Of a stretch of 64,000 nt of DNA, positions 57,266-64,000 are shown piece after piece (positions within the stretch are counted from its first letter, which is position 1; each line of letters starts with the position of its first letter). Source of the stretch: Duganella sp. 1411 (GTDB lineage Bacteria > Pseudomonadota > Gammaproteobacteria > Burkholderiales > Burkholderiaceae_D); the NCBI RefSeq assembly GCF_017833525.1, contig NZ_JAFICD010000008.1, forward strand, positions 1 to 64,000, read 5' to 3'. Position numbers and translations under genes: made by a program. Under the pieces are notes generated by a model. That model was given only the letters and a program-made list of their open reading frames with translations, had not been told where the DNA came from and made no database searches.

Positions 57266-58081
57266 ATGAACGTCATCAACGCCCTGGATCTGGACCCCAT
57301 CAAGGTCAAGCTGATGCACAAAGAATCCGGCGAAGGCTGGTCGCTGGAACGCGCCAACGCTGTCGAGTTCGAATATCGCCGATTCCTGACGCTGATGAAA
57401 AAGTACCCGAACGAACAGACTTCGCCATTGGTCGACGTCGACACGTTCTGGCACTACCACATCCTGGACACGATGAAATACGCCGCCGATTGCGAGACCG
57501 TGTTCGGCTACTTCCTGCACCACTTCCCGTATGTCGGCATGCGCGGCGAGGAAGACGAAGCGGCCCTGGCGCGCATCGGCCAGCGCATGAAGGAACTGTA
57601 CGAAGCCGAGTTCGGCGAGCCGTATGCCCGTCCCGCCAAGCGCGCGTTCGAGGGCGCGACCCAAGCCAACGCCTTCTGCGGCGCGCCTGAAATGCAGGCC
57701 AACGCCTTCTGCGGCGCTCCGGAGAAGCAAGCCAACGCGTTCTGCGGCGCACCTGAAATGCAGGCAAACGCCTTCTGCGGCGCTCCCGAAAAGCAAGCCA
57801 ATGCGTTCTGCGGCGCTCCGGAGAAGCAAGCGAACGCCTTCTGCGGCGCACCTGAAATGCAGGCAAACGCCTTCTGCGGCGCTCCGGAAAAGCAAGCCAA
57901 TGCGTTCTGCGGCGCCCCCGAGAAGCAAGCGAACGCCTTCTGCGGCGCACCAGGCAAGCAAGCCAACGCCTTCTGCGGCGCTCCGGAGAAGCAAGCCAAC
58001 GCCTTCTGCGGCGCACCGGAAAAGCAAGCCAAAGTACCGAACCAGCCCGGTCTCTTCGCCGAGCGTCCACGTCTGAGCTAA
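57266..58081 (+). CDS. GRDP-like domain fused to eleven cysteine-bearing 11-residue repeats
   Basis: A protein of 271 residues. The first 130 or so resemble the glycine-rich-domain-containing-protein-like family (PF07173 type) found in small bacterial proteins: PIKVKLMHKESGEGWSLERA, then VDVDTFWHYHILDTMKYAAD and FGYFLHHFPYVGMRGEEDEA, rich in His and aromatic residues. Then eleven tandem 11-residue units follow from residue 133, each QANAFCGAP plus two variable residues (EM, EK or GK), and a short tail QAKVPNQPGLFAERPRLS. I chose the ATG at 57266, preceded by GAGGAG; an ATG at 57227 lacks a site. Possible roles are a multi-core peptide precursor, a metal or redox buffer, or a structural repeat. 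Confidence 0.85.
   Translation: MNVINALDLDPIKVKLMHKESGEGWSLERANAVEFEYRRFLTLMKKYPNEQTSPLVDVDTFWHYHILDTMKYAADCETVFGYFLHHFPYVGMRGEEDEAALARIGQRMKELYEAEFGEPYARPAKRAFEGATQANAFCGAPEMQANAFCGAPEKQANAFCGAPEMQANAFCGAPEKQANAFCGAPEKQANAFCGAPEMQANAFCGAPEKQANAFCGAPEKQANAFCGAPGKQANAFCGAPEKQANAFCGAPEKQAKVPNQPGLFAERPRLS
57662..58024 (+). repeat. in-frame tandem repeat, eleven 33-bp units
   Basis: Eleven consecutive 33-base units encode QANAFCGAPxx. The units differ at third codon positions (caa/cag, gcc/gca/gcg, aac/aat, cct/ccg/ccc/cca) while the protein unit is nearly invariant. This is not a CRISPR array: there are no spacers and the array is coding. Confidence 0.95.
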
Positions 58082-58113
58082 GGCGGCCACAAAAGCTGGC
58101 GTCATCTAAACCA

Positions 58114-58145
58114 CGTAGGGCGGATTAGCGTAGCGTAATCCGCCA
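58114..58145. repeat. REP-like element, single-hairpin copy 7
   Basis: CGTAGGGCGGATTAGCG followed by TAGCGTAATCCGCCA is one half-unit, 32 bases past the stop of the tandem-repeat gene. Confidence 0.85.
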
Positions 58146-58273
58146 TCTGCGCGCCGCCGACCACGCCCGCAACGCCTCCCCCGCTGGCACACACGCAACA
58201 AAAAGCAACACCAGCGGGCGGCGTGATTAAATAAGTGGCATACTCTGAACTCCACCGATGTTGGGAGCTCATC

Positions 58274-58474
58274 ATGGCCGTCAATTCCGTCGCCTCAAAC
58301 AACGCCGCAGTCCAATCGGCACCGCCGCCGCGCCAGCCGGAGCCGGTGCAAGCCGCGCCGAAACCCGCCGAACCCGCCGCGCCGCCGGCACCGCCGCCGC
58401 AGCAAGCAACACCGGCGCCCACCGTCAACACCAACGGTCAGCGTATCGGCACGACGATCAGCACGTCCGCCTAG
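58274..58474 (+). CDS. small Pro/Ala-rich protein, 66 aa
   Basis: This 66-residue protein begins MAVNSVASNNAAVQSAPPPR, has a Pro/Ala/Gln-rich centre and ends NTNGQRIGTTISTSA. It has no signal peptide. A GGGAGC site precedes the ATG at 58274; thirteen upstream in-frame codons are less likely. A terminator follows. I do not recognise a family; the C-terminal GQ-IG-TI pattern looks like the conserved part. It may be disordered. Confidence 0.6.
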   Translation: MAVNSVASNNAAVQSAPPPRQPEPVQAAPKPAEPAAPPAPPPQQATPAPTVNTNGQRIGTTISTSA

Positions 58475-58519
58475 GACTTGGCATCAAGACAACTAGCAAA
58501 ACCGGACCCACCTAAGAAA

Positions 58520-58557
58520 ACGGCGCGTTACCGAGAGGTGCGCGCCGTTGTCTTTTT
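58520..58557. terminator. bidirectional intrinsic terminator
   Basis: ACGGCGCG (58520-58527) and CGCGCCGT (58541-58548) form a perfect 8-base stem with a 13-base loop, flanked by A4 on the left and TTGTCTTTTT on the right. It serves the Pro/Ala-rich gene and the convergent regulator gene. Confidence 0.8.
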
Positions 58558-58570
58558 GAGTGGTCGCCCG

Positions 58571-58810
58571 TCAGGCCGCCATCATTTCGCGCAGTTCGCG
58601 AATGCTGAAATCGCTGATCTCGTGCATACGGATCAGGATGGTCGCACCGATCGGCAGCGTGTTGTGACGGATTTTGCTGATCACGGGAGGGGCGACCTCC
58701 AGGGCACGCGACAAGGCTGCGTCGTTTTTCAACTGCAGCTTTTCGATGATGGCGTCCAGGACGCGGTTCGGATTGTAGGTTGGGGATGCGGTGATTTCTT
58801 TGATAGACAT
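58571..58810 (-). CDS. small helix-turn-helix-like protein, 79 aa
   Basis: This 79-residue protein begins MSIKEITASPTYNPNRVLDA. The segment LKNDAALSRALEVAPPVISK followed by IRHNTLPIGATILIRMHEIS fits a small XRE/Cro-like helix-turn-helix protein. A longer frame adds 15 doubtful residues. It is probably a DNA-binding regulator of unknown target. The roughly 270 bases upstream (58811-59078) are AT-rich, contain no gene that I can support, and may hold its promoter. Confidence 0.65.
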   Translation of the reverse strand: MSIKEITASPTYNPNRVLDAIIEKLQLKNDAALSRALEVAPPVISKIRHNTLPIGATILIRMHEISDFSIRELREMMAA

Positions 58811-59078
58811 AATGTTTAAGTAGGTTCGTGGCCGCTTTGCAAAAAAACGACACATGGGTAAATAAAATTTTTAGCTCAATTACCAGTGAAGCACTACAAA
58901 ACGCGAACGTTTATGCCGGTTTTTAGTGCTTAGCCGCGATAATACACGTTTTTGTTAACGAACGGCTAACCCGAGCTAGCTTTCTGTGAGATTTCGATAG
59001 ATTTTACACCCATTTCTTATGCTAGGAAGAAATTTGTTGTAAAAAAAGGTATAAAACCTTGTAAAGATGGTGTCGGAG

Positions 59079-59324
59079 TCAGTTGTGGCGGCTCAAGCCG
59101 GAGGCCAGAAAGCACCATTCGACGGCCATCAGGGCGGCCAGTTGGGCAATGGTGCTGGGGAGGAATATCGTCGACGCGGCTCCTAAGTCGGCGCCGCTGG
59201 AGTCATAGCGCCAGCCCAGCTGACGGCGGATTTCCTCCGGCATCGGTGGCGGGTGGCGGGCACACTCACGCAGCTGCATGTAAGCGCGGACCTGCTCTTT
59301 AGTCGGATGCAAAGTGGCTGGCAT
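59079..59324 (-). CDS. small hypothetical protein, 81 aa
   Basis: This 81-residue protein begins MPATLHPTKEQVRAYMQLRE, with Cys and Pro motifs (CARHPPPMPEEIRRQLGW) and a hydrophobic C-terminal helix (IAQLAALMAVEWCFLASGL). A good AGAGGA site precedes the ATG. I do not recognise it. The 281 bases between it and the next gene hold no feature that I can name, apart from an isolated ACTGGTATAAGT. Confidence 0.55.
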   Translation of the reverse strand: MPATLHPTKEQVRAYMQLRECARHPPPMPEEIRRQLGWRYDSSGADLGAASTIFLPSTIAQLAALMAVEWCFLASGLSRHN

Positions 59325-59605
59325 ACGCGAGCTCCTCTTGGAAATATAACGATATCGCATCAAGCGATGACTTGTTTGATTCGCGTCAAGCAAGTCATCT
59401 TGTTAGTTTGACATACAAAGCTGACGCCGGCCTTGCACTGGTATAAGTGTGAGTCTATTTTTACACCTTTTTTCGCACCGGCTCAAACCTGCGCAAGGCA
59501 GTTATGTGAGGCCGCCAACGCTCGGCGTGTTGCGGTCGTTTAGAATGACGCTTTTCCCGCCTCCGGCGGCACCGACAACCGCAATCCAACAACAAGAAGG
59601 CGCTC

Positions 59606-59857
59606 ATGACCTACGAAGAATTTCTCGATGAGGTAACCACCCTGCTGCACGAGATTTACGATCTCGACGATGCCGCGGCGATCAAGCTGGTGGTCGACGC
59701 CCAGGCCGCCGATTATTTTGTCGCGCACGACGACAAGGAAGAGATGCGCACGCTCGAGCAGGCGAAAAAAGACGCCACCGCGCTGTACGAAGCCAAGCAG
59801 AACCGGAATCAGACGCAGCGCAAGCAACAGCAGCGCCGCGTGCAGCAAAAGAAATAA
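59606..59857 (+). CDS. small charged hypothetical protein, 83 aa
   Basis: This 83-residue protein has an acidic helical first half (MTYEEFLDEVTTLLHEIYDL, DAQAADYFVAHDDKEEM) and a very basic Gln/Arg/Lys tail (NQTQRKQQQRRVQQKK) suited to nucleic-acid binding. AAGAAGG precedes the ATG. Convergent with the epimerase-like gene. No family recognised. Confidence 0.6.
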   Translation: MTYEEFLDEVTTLLHEIYDLDDAAAIKLVVDAQAADYFVAHDDKEEMRTLEQAKKDATALYEAKQNRNQTQRKQQQRRVQQKK

Positions 59858-59897
59858 ACCAACGCCACGCCCGGGCGGATCGGGCGATCCGCCGGCC

Positions 59898-60800
59898 TCA
59901 CGTCGCCGCCAGCATCCCCGCCACCGTCGGATAGCGCAAGCGCACGCCGAGCTCGCGCTTGATGCGCCCGTTGCTCAACCTGCGCGATTCCGACATGAAC
60001 GACAACAGCGCCGGGGTGATCACCTGTTGCAATTGAGCACGCGGCAAACGCGGCGGACGCGCCATCCCGAACGCGTCGGCCACCGCGTCGAAATACTCCG
60101 CCATCTTCATATCGCTGTCATCGACCGCGTGGTAGATACGGTTTGGCAAGCCTCTGAACAGCGCGCTGACGATGATCATGGCCAGGTCGTCGGCATGGAT
60201 GTGGTTGGTGTACACGTCCTCGGCGGCCAGCAGCGCCGGTGTTCCCAGCTGCAAGCGCTTGATCGGCAGCCGCTCGGCCCCATAAATCCCCGGTACGCGC
60301 AGGATCGACAGCGCCGAACCGCTGCGCACGGCCCATCGCCGCAGCACGGCCTCGGCGTCGACCCGGCGCGTCGCCCGCGGGTTGCGCGGCGCCACCGGCC
60401 GGCTCTCGTCAAACAACGCTCCGCCACAATCGCCGTACACGCCGGTGGTACTGACATAAACCATGCGGCCTTGCTCAGGTAAAATGGCGGTCAGATTACG
60501 CGTGCGCCGGTCCAGCGCGCCCTCGGCCGGCGGCGGCGCCAGGTGCACGACATGGCGGGCCAGCCCGGCCAGGCGCCGCAGGCTGGCGGGATCGTCGAGA
60601 TCGGCCACCAGCGGCACGGCGCCCAGCGCGCGCAATTCGGCGCGGCGCTCGGGCTGGCTGGTGGTGGCGAACACGCGGAAATGGCGCCGCAGCAGCGGCA
60701 GCAGCCGCATGCCGACGTCGCCGCAGCCGACGATCAGCAGACGCGGCCGGTTGAATGCGCGGGCGTGGGCGTTGTTATTGATTAGCTTGATGTTTTTCAT
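59898..60800 (-). CDS. NAD-dependent epimerase/dehydratase-like protein
   Basis: This protein of about 300 residues has an extended-SDR Rossmann motif RLLIVGCGDVGMRLLPLL and the catalytic-type YVSTTGVYGDCGG with LRVPGIYGAERLP; the usual YxxxK is modified. Relatives are NAD(P)-binding proteins of the YeeZ-like type, whose role is uncertain. The ATG at 60800 is 12 bases from the divergent reductase ATG; an internal start closer to the Rossmann motif is possible. The much longer frame upstream is antisense to the reductase and is rejected. Confidence 0.78.
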   Translation of the reverse strand: MKNIKLINNNAHARAFNRPRLLIVGCGDVGMRLLPLLRRHFRVFATTSQPERRAELRALGAVPLVADLDDPASLRRLAGLARHVVHLAPPPAEGALDRRTRNLTAILPEQGRMVYVSTTGVYGDCGGALFDESRPVAPRNPRATRRVDAEAVLRRWAVRSGSALSILRVPGIYGAERLPIKRLQLGTPALLAAEDVYTNHIHADDLAMIIVSALFRGLPNRIYHAVDDSDMKMAEYFDAVADAFGMARPPRLPRAQLQQVITPALLSFMSESRRLSNGRIKRELGVRLRYPTVAGMLAAT

Positions 60801-60812
60801 CTGAAGGATTGT

Positions 60813-61841
60813 ATGACGTTTCAAATTACTGTACAGCCTAGCGGCCACCAATTCAGCTGCGAGGAAGACGAAACCGTGCTGGCGGCGGCGATCCGCGCCG
60901 GCGTCGGCCTGCCTTACGGCTGCAAAAACGGCGCCTGCAGTTCCTGCCGGGGCAAGGTTCTGTCCGGCTCGGTGACGCACAAGGCCCACCAGGAACGCGC
61001 GCTGAGCAAGGAAGACGAGGCGGCCGGCTACTCGCTGTTCTGCTGCGCCACCGCGCACGAAGACCTGGTGATCGAGGCGCGCGAAGTGGCCGGCAGCGAC
61101 GAGTATCCCATCCGCAAGATGCCATCGCGCGTCGCGACGCTGGAAAAAGTGGCGCCGGACGTGGTCGTGATGACCCTGCAACTGCCGGCCAACGAGACGC
61201 TGAAGTTCCGCGCCGGCCAGTATATCGAATTCATGCTGCGCGACGGCAAACGCCGCAGCTACAGCCTGGCGTCGCCGCCGGACCAGGACCAGCCGCTGAC
61301 CCTGCACATCCGCCACCTGCCCGGCGGCCTGTTCACCGACCAGGTGTTCAGCACGATGAAGGAGCGCGACATCCTGCGCTTCGAAGGCCCGATGGGCACC
61401 TTCTTCGTGCGCGAGGATAGCGACAAGCCGATGGTGCTGCTGGCCTCGGGCACCGGCTTCGCGCCGATCAAGGCCATCGTCGAGCACCTGCGGGCGCAGG
61501 ATTCGCAGCGGCCGATGACCTTGTACTGGGGCGGACGCCGTCCGCAAGACCTGTACATGGACGCGCTGTGCCGCCAGTGGGAAGCGATCCTGCCCAACTT
61601 CAAGTATGTGCCGGTGGTGTCCGCCGCGCTGCCGGAGGACAACTGGAACGGCCGCACCGGCTTCGTGCACGCGGCCGTCATGGCCGACCTGCCCGACCTG
61701 TCCGGCCACCAGGTGTACGCCTGCGGCGCGCCGCTGATGGTCGATTCCGCCAAGCGCGACTTTGTCGCCCATTGCGCACTGCCGGAGGACGAATTCTACG
61801 CCGACGCCTTCACCACGGAAGCCGACATCAACAAACCGTAA
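60813..61841 (+). CDS. 2Fe-2S ferredoxin-type NAD(P)H reductase (AscD/CDP-6-deoxyglucoseen-reductase-like)
   Basis: This 342-residue protein joins an N-terminal plant-type 2Fe-2S domain (C37, C42 and C45 in GCKNGACSSC, plus Cys at about 77-78) to an FAD domain (RSYSLASPP) and an NAD(P) domain (MVLLASGTGFAPIKAIVEHL). It shuttles electrons from NAD(P)H through FAD and the iron-sulfur cluster to a partner oxygenase or dehydratase. This three-domain order is often annotated as CDP-6-deoxy-delta-3,4-glucoseen reductase in betaproteobacteria, where the true partner is usually unknown. Confidence 0.88.
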   Translation: MTFQITVQPSGHQFSCEEDETVLAAAIRAGVGLPYGCKNGACSSCRGKVLSGSVTHKAHQERALSKEDEAAGYSLFCCATAHEDLVIEAREVAGSDEYPIRKMPSRVATLEKVAPDVVVMTLQLPANETLKFRAGQYIEFMLRDGKRRSYSLASPPDQDQPLTLHIRHLPGGLFTDQVFSTMKERDILRFEGPMGTFFVREDSDKPMVLLASGTGFAPIKAIVEHLRAQDSQRPMTLYWGGRRPQDLYMDALCRQWEAILPNFKYVPVVSAALPEDNWNGRTGFVHAAVMADLPDLSGHQVYACGAPLMVDSAKRDFVAHCALPEDEFYADAFTTEADINKP

Positions 61842-61904
61842 CAGCATCCAACCGCGGGCGGCCTGGGATGCGGAGTCCCGGGACCCCGCTTCCAGAAAGC
61901 CCCA

Positions 61905-63155
61905 ATGCCCGACAGTTCCGCCCCTACCAACGCCAGCAATGGATTTAGCGTTCTGCGCCACCGTAACTTCACCCTGTATTTAAGCGCCCGCACCCTCGCC
62001 ACCCTCGCCGTCCAGATGCAAAACGTCGCCATCGGCTGGCAGGTGTATTCGATGACGCACAACCTGTTCGACCTCGGCATGATCGGCCTGGCGCAGTTCG
62101 CGCCGTTCCTGCTGCTGATCCTGATCGCCGGCCACGCGGCCGACCGCTACGACCGCCGCAACCTGATCGCCCTCGCGCTGGGCGCGCAACTGCTGTGCGG
62201 GCTGACCTTGCTGGCCTTCACCCTGGCCGGGCTGGCCACCGTGTGGCCGGTGTTCGCGGTGCTGGTGCTGTTCGGCAGCGCGCGCGCCTTCATGGGCCCG
62301 GCCACGCAGGCCATCCTGGTCAACCTGGTGCCGGCCGAGAGCTTCAGCAAGGCTGTCGCGCTGAGCTCGTCGAGCTTCCACGTCGCCGTGATCCTGGGAC
62401 CGACCTTGGGCGGCCTGTTCTACCTGGCCGGGCCGAAGACCGTGTATCTGGTGTCGTCGGCGCTGCTGCTGGCCTCGGTCGTCATGATGTGCCTGGTCAA
62501 ACCGGTCAAGCAGCCCAGCAACCGCGAACCGGCCACCTGGCACACGGTGCTCGAGGGCCTGCGCTTCGTGCGCTCGCGTCCGGTGGTGCTGGGCGCCATC
62601 TCGCTCGACCTGTTCGCCGTGCTGTTCGGCGGCGCCACGGCGCTGCTGCCGGCGCTGGCGCACGACGTGCTGCACGCCGGCCCGACCGGCCTGGGCATGC
62701 TGCGCACCGCGCCCGGCGCCGGCGCCGCGCTGTGCTCGATCGCGCTGGCCTTCTTCCCGATCACGCGCCGGGTCGGCCTGTGGATGTTCGGCGGCGTGGC
62801 CGTGTTCGGCCTGGGCACCATCGTGCTGGGCGCCACCTCCACCTTCGTCGTCGCGCTGGTGGCCTTGTTCCTGATGGGCGCCGGCGACATGATCAGCGTC
62901 TACGTGCGCCACCTGCTGGTGCAGTATGAAACGCCGGACGCGATACGCGGCCGCGTCAGCGCCGTCAACTCGGTGTTCATCGGCGCCTCGAACGAGCTGG
63001 GCGAATTCGAATCGGGCGTCACCGCCGGCTGGATGGGCCTGACCCGCGCGGTTCTGTTCGGCGGCGCCGCCACCTTGGCGGTGACGGGCTTGTGGGCCTG
63101 GCTGTTCCCGGTCCTGTCGCGCATGGACCGCTTCCCGCATGAGGACAAACCATGA
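61905..63155 (+). CDS. MFS transporter (EntS/MFS_3-like)
   Basis: This 416-residue, 12-helix MFS protein has NFTLYLSARTLATLAVQMQN and GHAADRYDRRNLIALALGAQ, the family's loop motif. The MFS_3 branch includes the enterobactin exporter EntS and macrolide exporters. It overlaps the next gene by four bases (ATGA), so the two are translated together. The substrate is unknown. Confidence 0.85.
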   Translation: MPDSSAPTNASNGFSVLRHRNFTLYLSARTLATLAVQMQNVAIGWQVYSMTHNLFDLGMIGLAQFAPFLLLILIAGHAADRYDRRNLIALALGAQLLCGLTLLAFTLAGLATVWPVFAVLVLFGSARAFMGPATQAILVNLVPAESFSKAVALSSSSFHVAVILGPTLGGLFYLAGPKTVYLVSSALLLASVVMMCLVKPVKQPSNREPATWHTVLEGLRFVRSRPVVLGAISLDLFAVLFGGATALLPALAHDVLHAGPTGLGMLRTAPGAGAALCSIALAFFPITRRVGLWMFGGVAVFGLGTIVLGATSTFVVALVALFLMGAGDMISVYVRHLLVQYETPDAIRGRVSAVNSVFIGASNELGEFESGVTAGWMGLTRAVLFGGAATLAVTGLWAWLFPVLSRMDRFPHEDKP

Positions 63156-63808
63156 AATTTTTGCCGGGCATCGCCCACAGCCGCCCCCACCTGACGTTCG
63201 CCATCGTGCTCGGGGCCGTGGTGTTCCCCTTGCTGCCCGGCGATTGGCGCTGGCTCAGCCGCTTGCTGACGGCGTGGGATGCGACGGTCTGGGTCTATCT
63301 GGCGACGATGGGCTGGATGATGCTGCGCGCCGACCAGCACGACATCAAGCGCGCGGCCTGCCGCCAGGATGAAAAAGGGCCGGTGATCCTGGCCACGCTG
63401 TCGATCGCCGTGATGGTCAGCCTGGTCGCCATCGTCTCGCAGCTGACCACGCTCAAGGACGCGCCGCACGCCGATCTGGCGCTGCACTACGGCTTCGTCG
63501 TGCTGACCTTGACGGGCTCGTGGTTCATGGTGGGCGTGATGTTCTGTTCGCACTACGCCCATCTGTACTACACCCACCCCGGCGGCGAGCCGGCGCTGGG
63601 TTTCCCTGACCGCCACCTGAAGCCGAACTACTGGGACTTCCTGTATTTCTCGTTCACCATCTCGGTGGCGGTGCAGACCTCGGACGTGAGCGTGCGCTGC
63701 CGCCGCATCCGCAAGGTGGTGCTGGGGCAGTCGGTGCTGTGCTTCTTCTACAACCTGGCGATCCTCGGTCTTTCCATCAATATCGCGGCGTCGCTCATCA
63801 ATGGTTAG
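63152..63808 (+). CDS. DUF1345 membrane protein
   Basis: This 218-residue protein has about five membrane helices and the DUF1345 pattern: MKFLPGIAHSRPHLTFAIVL at the start, WDATVWVYLATMGWMML, HYAHLYYTHPGGEPALGFPD and YWDFLYFSFTISVAVQTSDV. The function of the family is unknown. It overlaps the MFS gene start-to-stop by four bases, so it may assist the exporter, which is inferred. Confidence 0.85.
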   Translation: MKFLPGIAHSRPHLTFAIVLGAVVFPLLPGDWRWLSRLLTAWDATVWVYLATMGWMMLRADQHDIKRAACRQDEKGPVILATLSIAVMVSLVAIVSQLTTLKDAPHADLALHYGFVVLTLTGSWFMVGVMFCSHYAHLYYTHPGGEPALGFPDRHLKPNYWDFLYFSFTISVAVQTSDVSVRCRRIRKVVLGQSVLCFFYNLAILGLSINIAASLING

Positions 63809-63878
63809 CTACTTAACGAGAACCTAAGCCGAAAAGGAGTAATATGGATTCGTAGTTCAACAACACAGGAGCAAGCAT

Positions 63879-64000
63879 ATGCAGATCAATATTAATTCCG
63901 ACAAAACCATCGATCGTCACGCCAGCCTGGACGAGCATGTGCAATCAGTCGTGAGCAATGCGCTCCACCGCTTTGGTGAGCAGATCACCAGCGTCGAAGT
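63879..64000 (+). CDS. HPF/RaiA-type ribosome-associated protein, N-terminal part (cut by window edge)
   Basis: A frame begins at ATG 63879 after AGGAG and runs off the right edge. The 40 visible residues (MQININSDKTIDRHASLDEH, then VQSVVSNALHRFGEQITSVE) match the start of the ribosome hibernation promoting factor/sigma-54 modulation family. The rest of the protein, and so its subtype, cannot be seen. Confidence 0.65.
   Translation, partial: MQININSDKTIDRHASLDEHVQSVVSNALHRFGEQITSVE

Noticed and set aside
57662..58024. Possible CRISPR array from regular repetition
   Set aside because: The units are contiguous, in frame and coding, without unique spacers or cas genes.
57203..58105. 300-codon minus-strand frame with repeats such as CAAEGVGLLLRS
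   Set aside because: The repeat periodicity of 33 bases keeps several frames open. The sense frame has the GRDP-like domain, a ribosome-binding site and synonymous-only variation.
58081..58145. Short frames reading MADYGVPPNPPYV or similar over REP copies
   Set aside because: They are created by the palindrome itself and recur at several copies; they are not genes.
59437..59451. ACTGGTATAAGT resembling a DasR-type operator
   Set aside because: Only one copy, with an imperfect second half, in a gap between unknown genes and with no link to amino sugars.
60801..61961. 687-residue form of the epimerase-like protein
   Set aside because: The extra N-terminal part is antisense to the ferredoxin-type reductase; the Rossmann motif begins after the ATG at 60800.

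Overview
The window reads as a chromosomal segment of a GC-rich betaproteobacterium of the Oxalobacteraceae (Massilia/Duganella/Janthinobacterium-like). This rests on protein style (large TonB-dependent receptors, a PEP-CTERM protein, a DUF3579 protein, a CobD/CbiB-like paralogue), the rpsP-rimM-trmD-rplS order, and two families of short palindromic repeats. I made no database search, so the genus is an inference. No rRNA, tRNA, CRISPR array, prophage or intact insertion sequence was recognised.

Layout. About 0.8-7.6 kb is a compact N-acetylglucosamine operon: BadF-type sugar kinase, GntR/UTRA regulator, NagA deacetylase, SIS-type deaminase (NagB-II), cytoplasmic GH3 hexosaminidase and an AmpG-like MFS permease, behind a consensus sigma-70 promoter. 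At 7.8-9.9 kb lie a TPR-like exported protein broken by an in-frame amber codon and a PEP-CTERM protein. About 10.0-16.4 kb is a second chitin block: TonB-dependent receptor, cupin_8 protein and GH18 chitinase in one operon, divergent from a second GntR/UTRA regulator. Both blocks share the candidate operator word AATACCAG. Together they could import chito-oligosaccharides, hydrolyse them and feed fructose-6-phosphate.

About 16.5-26.9 kb holds an Rrf2 regulator with a thioredoxin-reductase-like flavoprotein, an M16 peptidase, DUF3579, CobD/CbiB-like and NUDIX proteins, the rpsP operon, and two small envelope proteins. At 27.0-32.3 kb a receptor and a GH43 enzyme form a second glycan locus. 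About 32.7-44 kb is metabolic and housekeeping: proline dehydrogenase, acyl-CoA dehydrogenase with etfAB, TusA, AlaRS, a glycerophosphodiesterase, a CaiB-type CoA-transferase and a GNAT enzyme. About 44-50.5 kb holds a PAS-GGDEF-EAL protein with a C-terminal receiver domain, a proline-rich membrane protein, an MFS exporter and a LysR regulator. About 50.5-53.1 kb is an unrecognised three-gene operon behind a small J-domain protein. After glnS and an orphan CHASE histidine kinase comes the most unusual gene (57.3-58.1 kb), described below. The rest holds small unknown genes, an NAD-dependent epimerase-like gene, a ferredoxin-type reductase, an MFS transporter, a DUF1345 protein and the start of an HPF/RaiA-type gene.

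The most unusual feature is the protein at 57266-58081. A GRDP-like N-terminal domain is followed by eleven perfect-length tandem copies of an 11-residue unit, each with one cysteine (core NAFCGAP). The unit is conserved although the DNA has diverged at synonymous positions. It could be a multi-core peptide precursor, a metal- or redox-buffering protein, or a structural repeat. No maturation enzyme is visible nearby.
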